DNA of 15,713 nucleotides from Egerieenecus sp048201975 (GTDB lineage Bacteria > Bacillota > Clostridia > Christensenellales > Aristaeellaceae): contig DBFBGQ010000018.1 in assembly GCA_048201975.1 (NCBI GenBank), forward strand, positions 1 through 15,713, written 5' to 3'. Within the stretch, counting starts at the first letter, position 1, and each line of letters opens with the position of its first letter. The notes under the pieces were generated by a model. It ran no database searches and was not told the DNA's origin. It saw only the letters and a list, made by a program, of their open reading frames with translations. Positions 1 through 7,754 of this stretch are shown here, piece after piece. Both the position numbers and the translations under genes were made by a program.

Positions 1-5
1 AACCC

Positions 6-34
6 TTGCATTTTCCGAGAAAGAATGGTATTAC
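6..34 (+). promoter_or_regulatory. Possible weak promoter upstream of rbgA
   Basis: The first 85 bases are clearly more AT-rich than the rest of the window, as expected for a 5' control region. A TTGCAT at 6-11 and a TATTAC at 29-34 are separated by 17 bases. They match the sigma-A boxes only partly (3 of 6 and 4 of 6). The rbgA SD site GGAAGG follows at 74-79. The match is poor enough to arise by chance in AT-rich DNA, and the real promoter may lie upstream of the window. Confidence 0.2.
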
Positions 35-85
35 TTAAGAGAAACTCAATTTTCACACGGAATTCCAAATATTGGAAGGTGCTTT

Positions 86-1000
86 ATGGACATCAACTGG
101 TATCCGGGACATATGGCCAAAGCCAAGCGGCAATTGGCGCAGCAGCTGGGCCGGGTGGACCTGGTCATTGAACTTTGCGATGCGCGGCTGCCCCATGCCA
201 GCCGGAATCCCGACCTGGACAGGCTGATTGCCGGGAAGACGCGGGTGCTGCTTGTGAATAAGGCCGACCTGGCCGACCCCAACCAGACGCAGGCCTGGCT
301 GCGCTACTTCCGCCAGCAGGGCCTGGACGCCATGGCGTATGTTTCCACCGCCGGAAAGGTGAAAGAGGCCATGGAGCTGATTCAGCGGGCCGCCCGGGAG
401 ACCGTGGAGCGCGCCGCGGAAAAAGGCGTGCGGAAAACGGTGCGCGCCATGGTGGTGGGCGTGCCCAACGTGGGCAAGAGCACATTCATCAACCGCCTGC
501 ATGGCGGAAGCATCGCCAAGGTGGGGGATCGCCCCGGCGTGACCCGGGCAAACCAATGGGTCAAAATCACGCCCTATCTGGAGCTGATGGATACTCCCGG
601 CCTGCTCTGGCCCCGATTGGACGACAAGCGCGCGGCGGAACGGCTGTGCTACATTGGCACAGTGAAGGACGAGGTGGTGGACGTGGCCATGCTGGCTATC
701 CACTTGCTGGAGGACCTGCTGGAGGCGTGCCCGGACCGGGTGGCGGAGCGGTTCAAGCTTAAGGATACTTCCCTGCGCGGGGTGGATCTGCTGGAGGCTG
801 TGTGCCGCGGCCGGGGATTTTTGATGAAGGGCAATACCTGCGATCTGGACCGCGGCTGTGCGGTGGTGCTGGATGAGTTCCGCGAAGGGAAGCTGGGACG
901 AATCACCCTGGAAACGCCAGCGGCGGAGGCGCCCCGGCGCATGCCCCTGCACGGCGCGGGAGAAAATGCATCCTGGGAGGGCGGCCATGGCGAGGATTGA
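86..1000 (+). CDS. rbgA: Ribosome biogenesis GTPase RbgA (YlqF)
   Basis: This is a circularly permuted GTPase that acts late in assembly of the 50S ribosomal subunit in the cytoplasm. The permuted motif order is visible: the G4 motif NKAD at residues 58-61 comes before the P-loop GVPNVGKS at 125-132 and the G3 motif DTPG at 169-172. The N-terminus WYPGHMAKA is diagnostic, and His9 matches the catalytic histidine described for B. subtilis RbgA. The ATG at 86 has GGAAGG at 74-79. The frame stays open to the left edge of the window, but family members begin at this WYPGHM segment, which fixes the start. At 304 aa it is about 20 residues longer than the B. subtilis protein. The extra tail (after GRITLE) is low in recognisable structure, and its DNA carries the rnhB SD site and start codon. 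The 14-nt overlap with rnhB suggests coupled translation. Confidence 0.96.
   Translation: MDINWYPGHMAKAKRQLAQQLGRVDLVIELCDARLPHASRNPDLDRLIAGKTRVLLVNKADLADPNQTQAWLRYFRQQGLDAMAYVSTAGKVKEAMELIQRAARETVERAAEKGVRKTVRAMVVGVPNVGKSTFINRLHGGSIAKVGDRPGVTRANQWVKITPYLELMDTPGLLWPRLDDKRAAERLCYIGTVKDEVVDVAMLAIHLLEDLLEACPDRVAERFKLKDTSLRGVDLLEAVCRGRGFLMKGNTCDLDRGCAVVLDEFREGKLGRITLETPAAEAPRRMPLHGAGENASWEGGHGED
975..980 (+). promoter_or_regulatory. SD site for rnhB inside rbgA
   Basis: GGGAGG lies 6 nt before the ATG at 987, within the last codons of rbgA. It decides the rnhB start in favour of 987 over in-frame starts further upstream, which encode an arginine-rich shadow of rbgA. Confidence 0.75.
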
Positions 1001-1613
1001 CCGCAAGCAGCGGGCAGAGGAACTGCTGGCCACGGATCGCCCGTTCTGGGCGCAGGGGCTGACGGTAGCCGGCATGGATGAGGTGGGCCGCGGTCCCCTG
1101 GCGGGGAATGTGGTGGTGGCCTGCGTGGTGCTGCCGCCGGAGCCCGTGCTGGAATGGGTGGACGACAGCAAGAAGCTGTCGGAGAGCCGCCGGGAAAAAG
1201 TGTACGAGGAGATCCTGGCTGTGGCCCGCCATGTGGGCATCGGCCAGGTCTCTCCCCAGGAGATTGACGAAATCAACATTCTGGAGGCCACCCGCAAGGC
1301 CATGCGTGAGGCGGCCGCGCAAGTGCCCGCCGACGTGTTTCTGGTGGATGCGGTGACGAATCTGGGGCTGCGGGGGACGGAGATTCCCATCATCAAGGGA
1401 GACGCCACCTCCTATGCCATCGCCGCGGCCAGCATCGTGGCCAAGGTGACCCGGGACCGGCAGATGCTGGAGCTGGACAGCCGCTATCCCCAATACGGGT
1501 TCGCCCGGCATAAGGGCTACGGCACGGCGGAGCATCTGGCCGCCCTGCGCCGGTACGGTCCGCTGCCGGAGCACCGCAGGAGCTTTCTGAAAAAGCTTCT
1601 GCTCGTGCCTTGA
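987..1613 (+). CDS. rnhB: Ribonuclease HII
   Basis: RNase HII cuts RNA in RNA-DNA hybrids and removes single ribonucleotides misincorporated in DNA. The 208-aa protein has the family signature GMDEVGRGPLAG at residues 29-40. The expected DEDD metal-binding set can be assigned: Asp31, Glu32, Asp121 (in LVDAV) and Asp139 (in KGDA). This is followed by the conserved stretch IAAASIVAKVTRDR at 145-158 and the HKGYGT loop near 175-180. The start at 987 is supported by GGGAGG 6 nt upstream. It lacks the long N-terminal extension of B. subtilis RnhB and is close to the compact bacterial form. It overlaps rbgA by 14 nt and yraN by 4 nt. Nothing appears broken and all catalytic residues are present. 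Confidence 0.97.
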   Translation: MARIDRKQRAEELLATDRPFWAQGLTVAGMDEVGRGPLAGNVVVACVVLPPEPVLEWVDDSKKLSESRREKVYEEILAVARHVGIGQVSPQEIDEINILEATRKAMREAAAQVPADVFLVDAVTNLGLRGTEIPIIKGDATSYAIAAASIVAKVTRDRQMLELDSRYPQYGFARHKGYGTAEHLAALRRYGPLPEHRRSFLKKLLLVP

Positions 1614-1966
1614 ACGCGGACGCCCTGGGCCGCCGGGGGGAAGCGGAGGCGGAGGCGTATTTGCAGGCCCTGGGCATGCGCACCCTGGCCCGGCGCTATC
1701 GCGGCGGGGATGGGGAGCTGGACCTGGTTATGGAGGACGGGGAGCAGATCGTGTTTGTGGAGGTAAAGGCGTCCAGCCGCGGCCGGGCGGGGGATGGCAT
1801 GCTTCGCGTGACGCCCGCCAAGCGACGGAGGATGATTCATGCCGCGTCGGCATTTTTATTGGAAAGGGAATGGATGGAGCGTTCCGCTCGTTTTGATGTG
1901 GTGGAGATTACCGCGTCTGGGCTTCGCCATGTGCCCTGCGCTTTTGAGGCGGACGCATGGGATTGA
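1610..1966 (+). CDS. yraN: YraN family (UPF0102) nuclease-like protein
   Basis: This is a 118-aa member of the YraN/UPF0102 family, predicted to have a restriction-endonuclease-like (PD-(D/E)xK) fold; its cellular role is not well established. The core motif is visible as GELDLV at residues 35-40 (Glu36, Asp38), followed by FVEVK at 49-53 (Glu51, Lys53), the usual metal-binding pattern. The N-terminal LGRRGEAEAEAYL helix is also typical. The start is a TTG at 1610 that shares bases with the rnhB stop (TTGA). There is no good SD site within 15 nt, so translation probably depends on ribosomes finishing rnhB. The rnhB-yraN pair is widely conserved beside topA, dprA and comM, hinting at DNA processing. 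Confidence 0.9.
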   Translation: MNADALGRRGEAEAEAYLQALGMRTLARRYRGGDGELDLVMEDGEQIVFVEVKASSRGRAGDGMLRVTPAKRRRMIHAASAFLLEREWMERSARFDVVEITASGLRHVPCAFEADAWD

Positions 1967-2024
1967 GCTCTGAGGCGAACACTTGGGATGAATTTCCCAC
2001 CAATTACGAAGTCGAGGTGTGAAC
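1967..2024 (+). other. AT-richer gap between yraN and the glycosyltransferase gene
   Basis: This 58-nt gap is one of only two gaps over 30 nt between genes. It contains a short inverted repeat, TGGGA at 1984-1988 and TCCCA at 1995-1999, with a 6-nt AT-rich loop. The 5-bp stem has no following T-run, so it is not a convincing terminator. No good promoter pair is visible. The gap may mark where the large gene was joined to the cluster, but that is inference. Confidence 0.3.
2014..2019 (+). promoter_or_regulatory. SD site for the large glycosyltransferase gene
   Basis: GAGGTG lies 5 nt before the ATG at 2025. A GTG at 2019 is also in frame two codons earlier, but it overlaps this SD site and has none of its own. 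The ATG is preferred. Confidence 0.65.
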
Positions 2025-5000
2025 ATGTACAAACGGGTGCTCCTGTGCTTTGCGCTCTGCTGTTGCCTGCTGCTGGCCTGCTCTGCCGCCCTGGCGGAGG
2101 CGGAGCAAGAGAATCTGCTGTACAACGGCAGCTTTGAGATTCTGGGGAAAGACGGCTTGCCGGACGGCTGGTATACCGACCAGTACAACCAGCAGGAAGG
2201 CTACACCAACTATGCCGTGCTCACAGGCGACGCCCAGGAGGGCGAGCACTGCGTGCAGATCGAAAACCTGGGGGATAACGACGCGCGCTTTGCCCAGCGG
2301 GTGGAGGTGGAACCGGAGAGTCTGTACTGCCTATCCGGCTATATCCGCGCCCAGGAGATCCCCGATAGCGGTCTGGGCGCCAACCTGTCGGTGGAAGGGT
2401 TGTACGTGTTCAGCGAAAGCGTCTATGATACGGCCGGAGCGTGGCAGTACGTGGAGCTGTACGGAGAGACCGGCCCCGACCAGACCCAGGTTACCGTATT
2501 TGCCCGCTTGGGGGGCTACAGCGGCGAAAGCCGCGGCATCGCGGCCTTTGACAACCTTTCCCTGCGCCAGGTGAACGCTGTGCCCGGGGACGGCGTGGCC
2601 AGCCTGTGGTTCAAGCCCGAGACGGAAGAGGTACGGGTGGATCCCGTGGAGGACGAGGACGAGGCGTCGCCCTTCTGGCCTTGGCTATTGGTGATCAGCG
2701 CCGCCTATGGAATCATGGCCCTATGCGTCTGCGACGTGCTCATGCGCCGGGAGGAAAAGCAGCTGGCCGCCGTCAAGGGCAAGAAGCGCATGCCGGCTTT
2801 CCTGGCGGTTGCGCTGGTGGCCGCGGCGGCGCGCCTGGTGGTGGGCTGCCTGGTCAGCGGCTATCAGGTGGATGTGGGCTGCTTCCGGGCCTGGGGAGCC
2901 GCCATGTCCCAGCTGGGCCCCGGCGGATTCTACAGCGCGGATATGTTCTGCGACTATCCGCCGGCGTATCTGTATGTGCTCTGGCTGGATAACGGGCTGA
3001 TCAACCTGATCAGCAGCGTCACGCCCGCAAATTTTGTCGCCTGGTTCGCAACCCTGGGCATCGGATCGTACCAGGACGTGCTCTCCGTGCTGGTGATCAA
3101 GCTGGTTCCCATGGCCTGCGACCTGGCGGCGGCTTATCTGCTTTACCGGGTGGGCACGGAAAGCCTGGGAAGGCGCAACGCGGCGGTACTGGCTGCGTGG
3201 ATGGCGTTCAACCCGGCGTTTTTCCTGAACAGCGCCGCCTGGTGTCAGATGGACAGCGTGCTGTGCCTGCTGCTGGCGCTGGTGGCCTTGACGGCCATGC
3301 GGCGGAACTGGCGGCTGACATTGCCCCTGTACATGCTCTGCGTGCTGGTGAAGCCCCAGGCGCTGATGCTGGGCTTCCTGGGCCTTACGGCGCTGATCCT
3401 GGTCTGGATCCGTTGCCGGGAGGACCGGCGGGCCATGCTGCAAGGCGCAGGGCTGGCGGTGCTCACGGCGCTTGTGGTGGTGCTGCCCTTCACCCTGGGC
3501 GGCGGCCTGAGCTGGACCTGGCTGTTTGAGCTGTATGGCAATACCCTGGGTTCCTACTCCTACGCCACGGTCAACATGGCGAATTTGTATTATCTCTTCG
3601 GCGGCAACTGGGTGGCGACCACGGCGTCCGCCGGGTGGGCGCTGCCGTTGACGCTGGCGGCGCTGTGCGCGCTGTGGGGCGGCGTGACCTGGGTCCGGCA
3701 AAAGGGCAAGCTGTCCTATGCCTGGGTGGAACCGGCGGCGATGGCCTGCTTTGCGGTCTATTTCCTGGCGGCGGTTTTTGTTCAGCCTGCCTATACCTGG
3801 CTGGGAATGCCGGCCATGGCGGTTTGCATCCTGCTGACGCTGGGCATGTACGTGCGGGGCGGCAAGCTGGAAAACCTGCCGTTGGCGGGCGGCATCCTGT
3901 TCTTGCTGCTGTGCGCCTTTGGGCTGAAGATGCACGAGCGCTACCTGTTCCCGGCGCTGCTCTTCTTCGCGCTAGCGTTTCTGCAGCGGCGGGACCGGCG
4001 CATTTTGACGCTGTTGGTCTGCTGCACGCTGACCATCTTCATCAATGCGGGCATTGTGCTGGATAACTCTCTGCGCCTGGGCTCCAGCATGGGGCATCTC
4101 AATAACGATACCCGCTGGCTGAATAACCTGATTTCCCTGGTGAACGTGCTCAGCGCGCTGCTGGCGGTATGGACTGGTCAGCGGATTATGGTGGAGAAAC
4201 AGGCGCCGTCGGAGGAGCCTTCCCTGCGGCTTTGGAAGCCGGCGCAGCTTTCCCGTGCTCCCGGCCATGTGCTGGAGGCGCGCTATGACGCGAAGCTGTA
4301 CTGGCGGCGGGTGGATACCCTGCTGGTCGCCGTGGTGACGGTGGCCTATGGTGCGCTGGCGCTGTGCAACCTGGGCAGCACCAAAGCGCCGCAGAATCCC
4401 TGGAAATCCACCGACGCCACCGAGCAGGTGGTCATTGACCTGGGCGAGCATTACGACGATTTCCGCATGCTGTACTTCGCGCAGGTGAGCTACAGCGATT
4501 TCTCCGTGGCTGTCAGCGAGGACGGCGAATTGTGGTCCCAGGAATACTGGGCGAAAATGGATCAGGGACAGTGCTTCCGCTGGATGTATCTGACCCCCTA
4601 CACCGTCAGCGCCGACGGCAGCCGCGTCTATGACGGCTACGGACAGCCGCAGACGCTGTCCGGGCGGTATGTGCGCATTACCGCCCAGCAGATTGGCCTG
4701 ATTCTAAACGAGGTGATCTTCCGCTTGGAGGATCAGACGGTGCTGCCCGCGCGGGTGGTGGACCGGTATAACGCCAACGCCTCCTCCAGCCTGCTCAGCG
4801 ACCCGGAAAACCTCCTGGACGAGCAGGATACCCTGGAGGGCGAACCCAGCTGGTACAACGGCACCTATTTCGACGAGATCTACCATGCACGCACCGCCTA
4901 TGAGCTGCTCAACGGCACGTCGGTGTATGAGTGGACCCATCCGCCCCTGGGCAAGGTGCTCATGTCCTGGTGCGTGGCGATTTTCGGCATGACGCCCTTT

Positions 5001-6191
5001 GGCTGGCGCTTTGCCGGCTGCTTGACAGGCATCGTCATGCTGCCGGTTATGTACCTGCTGGCCAAGCAATTGACCAAGCGCCGGGATCTGGCCTTTGCGG
5101 CCATGGCGCTGCTGGCGCTGGACTGCATGCATTTGACGCAGACGCGCATCGCCACCATCGACAGCTTCCCAGTGCTGTTCATCATGCTGAGCTGCCTGTT
5201 CATGCTCCGCTTCATGCAGCGGGACCTGATGGCCTCTCTCAAGCCCATGCTGGTGGATCTGGCGCTGAGCGGCGTGTCCATCGGGCTGGCCATCGCCAGC
5301 AAATGGATTGGCCTGTACGCGGGCGCGGGGCTGGCGGTGCTGTACTTCTGGACCTGCTGGCGGCACATCCGCCTGGCCTATCAGGCCAAGGATCTGCTGG
5401 CGTCGGATCAGAGCCTGACCAAGGCGCAGCGGGAGGCGCTGACCCGGCGAAGCAAGGAAACCTTTACCAGGCTGCTTTGGCTTTGCCTGAGCTGCGTGGG
5501 TTTCTTTGTGGTCGTGCCCGTGCTTATCTATCTGCTCAGCTACATTCCGCAAATGGCGTGCTATGGCCAGCTGTCGCTGAAGGAGTTCCTGGAAAAGGTC
5601 GTCAAGGTGCAGCAGGATATGTACAATTACCACAGCACCCCCGGCCTGGGCATGGATCATCCCTTCTATTCTCCCTGGTATGAGTGGCTGTTCATCAAGC
5701 GCCCCATGTATTTTGCTTCCGACCGGTATGTGCCGGAAGGGTATGGTTACGCCATCTTCTGCTTTGGCAATCCCGCGGTTTGGATCGGCGGACTGGCGGG
5801 CATTCTGGTCTGCGCGCTGATCTGGCTGCGCGGGCATGTCTATCAGGTTCAGGGGCGGGAGGGGACGCTGCACTGGCAATCCAGGGAGCGCCCGGCCTAT
5901 GCCTTTGTGCTCATTTGTCTGCTGGCGCAGCTGCTGCCCTGGATCCTGGTGCCCCGGGGAACGTACATTTATCACTACTTTGCCAGCGTGCCCTTCCTGG
6001 TGCTGGGCGCCACGCTGACCATGGGCTGGATCCAGGGCGGACGCTGGCCGCGCCTGGGACGGTGGCTGTGCATCGCCTATTTGGTTTTTGCGCTGGTATG
6101 CTTTATCGGCTTCTATCCCTATGCCAGCGGGGTGACCACGCCCACCTGGTGGCTGGACTTCATGAAGCAATTCCTGAACATTTACTACTGA
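2025..6191 (+). CDS. Double GT-C glycosyltransferase fusion with two extracellular beta-sandwich domains
   Basis: A 1388-aa polytopic membrane protein. In order: (1) a cysteine-rich signal sequence, residues 1-24, ending AALA. (2) A carbohydrate-binding-module-like domain, about 30-183, opening with NGSFE and DGLPDGW and closing with FDNLSLRQV. (3) A membrane segment near 216-240, then a first GT-C-type glycosyltransferase, about 247-720, with Asp283 in the first outer loop (VDVGCF), DYPPAYLY at 310-317, WCQMD at 406-410 and a KMHERYLFP segment near 635-643, as in GT87/mannosyltransferase-like proteins. (4) A membrane segment near 765-783. (5) An F5/8 type C (discoidin)-like domain, about 784-930. 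(6) A GT39/PMT protein-O-mannosyltransferase-like unit, about 940-1388, with Asp950-Glu951 (FDEIYHAR), HPPLGK at 972-977, TRIATIDS at 1040-1047, SKW at 1092-1094 and PRGTYIYHYF at 1310-1319. GT-C enzymes use polyprenyl-phosphate sugars on the outer face, where both beta-sandwich domains should also lie. Donor, acceptor and number of active centres cannot be told from sequence. Base composition resembles the neighbours, so recent transfer is not obvious. The PMT-like half is the more certain of the two. Confidence 0.86.
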   Translation: MYKRVLLCFALCCCLLLACSAALAEAEQENLLYNGSFEILGKDGLPDGWYTDQYNQQEGYTNYAVLTGDAQEGEHCVQIENLGDNDARFAQRVEVEPESLYCLSGYIRAQEIPDSGLGANLSVEGLYVFSESVYDTAGAWQYVELYGETGPDQTQVTVFARLGGYSGESRGIAAFDNLSLRQVNAVPGDGVASLWFKPETEEVRVDPVEDEDEASPFWPWLLVISAAYGIMALCVCDVLMRREEKQLAAVKGKKRMPAFLAVALVAAAARLVVGCLVSGYQVDVGCFRAWGAAMSQLGPGGFYSADMFCDYPPAYLYVLWLDNGLINLISSVTPANFVAWFATLGIGSYQDVLSVLVIKLVPMACDLAAAYLLYRVGTESLGRRNAAVLAAWMAFNPAFFLNSAAWCQMDSVLCLLLALVALTAMRRNWRLTLPLYMLCVLVKPQALMLGFLGLTALILVWIRCREDRRAMLQGAGLAVLTALVVVLPFTLGGGLSWTWLFELYGNTLGSYSYATVNMANLYYLFGGNWVATTASAGWALPLTLAALCALWGGVTWVRQKGKLSYAWVEPAAMACFAVYFLAAVFVQPAYTWLGMPAMAVCILLTLGMYVRGGKLENLPLAGGILFLLLCAFGLKMHERYLFPALLFFALAFLQRRDRRILTLLVCCTLTIFINAGIVLDNSLRLGSSMGHLNNDTRWLNNLISLVNVLSALLAVWTGQRIMVEKQAPSEEPSLRLWKPAQLSRAPGHVLEARYDAKLYWRRVDTLLVAVVTVAYGALALCNLGSTKAPQNPWKSTDATEQVVIDLGEHYDDFRMLYFAQVSYSDFSVAVSEDGELWSQEYWAKMDQGQCFRWMYLTPYTVSADGSRVYDGYGQPQTLSGRYVRITAQQIGLILNEVIFRLEDQTVLPARVVDRYNANASSSLLSDPENLLDEQDTLEGEPSWYNGTYFDEIYHARTAYELLNGTSVYEWTHPPLGKVLMSWCVAIFGMTPFGWRFAGCLTGIVMLPVMYLLAKQLTKRRDLAFAAMALLALDCMHLTQTRIATIDSFPVLFIMLSCLFMLRFMQRDLMASLKPMLVDLALSGVSIGLAIASKWIGLYAGAGLAVLYFWTCWRHIRLAYQAKDLLASDQSLTKAQREALTRRSKETFTRLLWLCLSCVGFFVVVPVLIYLLSYIPQMACYGQLSLKEFLEKVVKVQQDMYNYHSTPGLGMDHPFYSPWYEWLFIKRPMYFASDRYVPEGYGYAIFCFGNPAVWIGGLAGILVCALIWLRGHVYQVQGREGTLHWQSRERPAYAFVLICLLAQLLPWILVPRGTYIYHYFASVPFLVLGATLTMGWIQGGRWPRLGRWLCIAYLVFALVCFIGFYPYASGVTTPTWWLDFMKQFLNIYY

Positions 6192-6202
6192 CAACCCTGC
6201 AA

Positions 6203-6208
6203 GGGAGG
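6203..6208 (+). promoter_or_regulatory. SD site for comM
   Basis: GGGAGG lies 8 nt before the ATG at 6217. A second GGAGG at 6212-6216 touches the start codon and is too close to be used. The first copy is therefore the likely ribosome site. Confidence 0.65.
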
Positions 6209-6216
6209 CACGGAGG

Positions 6217-7749
6217 ATGCTTGCGCGCACCTTGGGCTACGGTCTGAATGGCGTCAATGGCTTTGAAGTCAAGGTGGAGGTCTACCTCTCCGGGGGCATG
6301 ATGTCCCTGGAGGTGGTGGGCCTTCCGGACGTGTCCGTGAAAGAGAGCCGGGACCGGGTGCGCGCGGCTATCCAAAATTCGGGTTACACCATGCCGGTGG
6401 GGCGGCTCACGGTGAACCTGGCCCCCGCGGACATGAAGAAAGAAGGGCCCGCCTTCGACCTGCCCATTGCGTTGGGCATCCTCATGGCCAGCCGGCAGCT
6501 GGATATGCAGGACCTGAGCCGGGTGCTGACCCTGGGAGAGCTTTCCCTGGACGGCAGCCTGCGGCCGGTGCGGGGCGCGCTGCCCATGGTCATTGCCGCG
6601 GGGCAGCAGGGTGTTACCGAAGTGATTTTACCGGAGGGGAACGCGGCGGAGGTCAGCTGCATCCAAGGCATCCGCGTGTATCCTGCCGACAGCCTGGACA
6701 GGGTGGTGCAGCATTTGAAGGGCGTCGCTCCCATTCCCGCCCAGGAGCAAAGAGCCTATGAATCCTTTCTGGAGACGGCGCAGGTGGCTGTGGATCTGAG
6801 CCAGGTCAAGGGTCAGGCCGGCGCGCGCCGGGCGCTGGAGGTGGCTGCCGCCGGAGGGCATAACATGCTGATGATCGGCGTGCCCGGCTCCGGCAAAACC
6901 ATGCTGGCCCGTTGCCTGCCGGGAATTTTGCCGCCCCTGACCTTTGAGGAAGCGCTGGAAACCACCCGCATTCATTCCATTTCCGGGCGTCTGGCCCCGG
7001 GGAGCGGGCTGATGGTCACCCGCCCGTTTTCGGCGCCTCACCACAGCGCCTCGGTGGCCTCGCTCATCGGCGGGGGCTCCAATGCCCGTCCCGGAGAGGT
7101 CTCCCTGGCGCATAACGGGGTGCTGTTCCTGGACGAACTGCCGGAGTTCTCCCGCGCGGCCCTGGAGGCGCTACGCCAGCCCCTGGAGGATGGCGTGGTC
7201 TCCGTCAGTCGGGTGCAGCATCAGGCGCAGTATCAGGCCAGCATCATGCTGGTTGCCAGCATGAATCCCTGCCCCTGCGGCTATTATGGCAGCAAGACCA
7301 AGAAGTGCCGCTGCTCCGCCAACGAAATCCGACGCTATCTGGATCGGGTCAGCGGTCCGCTGCTGGACCGGATTGATATCCAGATTGAGGTGGACGCCGT
7401 ACCGGTGCAGGAAATCAACCAGGCGTCGCCGGCGGAATCCTCCGCACAGGTTCGCGCCCGGGTGGCGCAGGCGCGAAAGCGCCAGCAGGAGCGTTACCGG
7501 GAGGAGGGCATCCATTGCAACGCGCAACTGGACGCCCGCCTCTCCAAGAAATACTGCCAGCTGGATCCGGCCTCCACGCAGATTCTGCATATGGCGGTGG
7601 AACGCATGGGCATGAGCATGCGCGCCTATGGCCGCGTGTTGAAGGTGGCCCGCACCCTGGCGGACCTGCGGGGGGCGGAGCGCATTGAAACTGCCGATGT
7701 GGCGGAGGCCATTCAGTACCGCAGCCTGGACGGAAAGTATTGGAGGTGA
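6217..7749 (+). CDS. comM: ComM/YifB family Mg-chelatase-like AAA+ ATPase
   Basis: A 510-aa member of the YifB/ComM family. In Gram-negative bacteria ComM is a hexameric helicase that promotes branch migration during natural transformation; the role in Bacillota is less well studied. The N-terminal Lon-like domain opens with the family-typical start MLARTLGYGLNGVNGFEV and contains VVGLPDVSVKESRDRVRAA. The AAA+ core carries Walker A GVPGSGKT at residues 221-228 and Walker B LFLDELPEF with Asp306-Glu307. A four-cysteine cluster (Cys352, Cys354, Cys364, Cys366; CPCG...CRC) is the usual metal-site signature. The GPLLDRIDI segment and the C-terminal helical domain (SMRAYGRVLKVARTLADL) follow. The final codons also carry the dprA SD site. 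Adjacency to dprA fits a shared role in processing incoming DNA. Confidence 0.95.
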   Translation: MLARTLGYGLNGVNGFEVKVEVYLSGGMMSLEVVGLPDVSVKESRDRVRAAIQNSGYTMPVGRLTVNLAPADMKKEGPAFDLPIALGILMASRQLDMQDLSRVLTLGELSLDGSLRPVRGALPMVIAAGQQGVTEVILPEGNAAEVSCIQGIRVYPADSLDRVVQHLKGVAPIPAQEQRAYESFLETAQVAVDLSQVKGQAGARRALEVAAAGGHNMLMIGVPGSGKTMLARCLPGILPPLTFEEALETTRIHSISGRLAPGSGLMVTRPFSAPHHSASVASLIGGGSNARPGEVSLAHNGVLFLDELPEFSRAALEALRQPLEDGVVSVSRVQHQAQYQASIMLVASMNPCPCGYYGSKTKKCRCSANEIRRYLDRVSGPLLDRIDIQIEVDAVPVQEINQASPAESSAQVRARVAQARKRQQERYREEGIHCNAQLDARLSKKYCQLDPASTQILHMAVERMGMSMRAYGRVLKVARTLADLRGAERIETADVAEAIQYRSLDGKYWR

Positions 7750-7752
7750 TCC
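7742..7752 (+). promoter_or_regulatory. Unusually strong SD site for dprA, containing the comM stop
   Basis: GGAGGTGATCC is an 11-base exact complement to the usual bacterial 16S rRNA 3' tail. It contains the comM TGA stop at 7747-7749 and ends 2 nt before the GTG at 7755 (GGAGG core spaced 8 nt). It fixes the dprA start at 7755 rather than the in-frame TTG at 7740 or GTG at 7746. Confidence 0.8.
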
Positions 7753-7754
7753 GG

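Noticed and set aside
2..85. In-frame upstream extension of rbgA to the window edge
   Set aside because: The frame lacks stops here, but RbgA proteins begin at the WYPGHM segment and a good SD site sits just before 86. The AT-rich composition also suggests non-coding DNA.
53..1408. Antisense reading frame (451 codons) across rbgA and rnhB
   Set aside because: It spans two well-supported genes on the other strand and its composition is biased and low in motifs. The shorter antisense frames elsewhere were rejected for the same reason.
1984..1999. Inverted repeat TGGGA/TCCCA as a terminator or operator
   Set aside because: The stem is only 5 bp and no T-run follows. Such repeats are common by chance.
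2025..6191. Reading the large gene as two genes merged by a sequencing error
   Set aside because: The frame is continuous, with a plausible membrane segment and an intact discoidin-like domain bridging the two units. I see no SD-plus-ATG start placed at the junction, so a genuine fusion is the simpler reading, though not proven.
4704..6230. Long antisense reading frame (508 codons) opposite the PMT-like half
   Set aside because: The translation is rich in Gln, His, Arg, Gly and Ala with no recognisable motif, and lies wholly opposite a conserved gene. GC-rich third positions keep the reverse frame open, which explains it.
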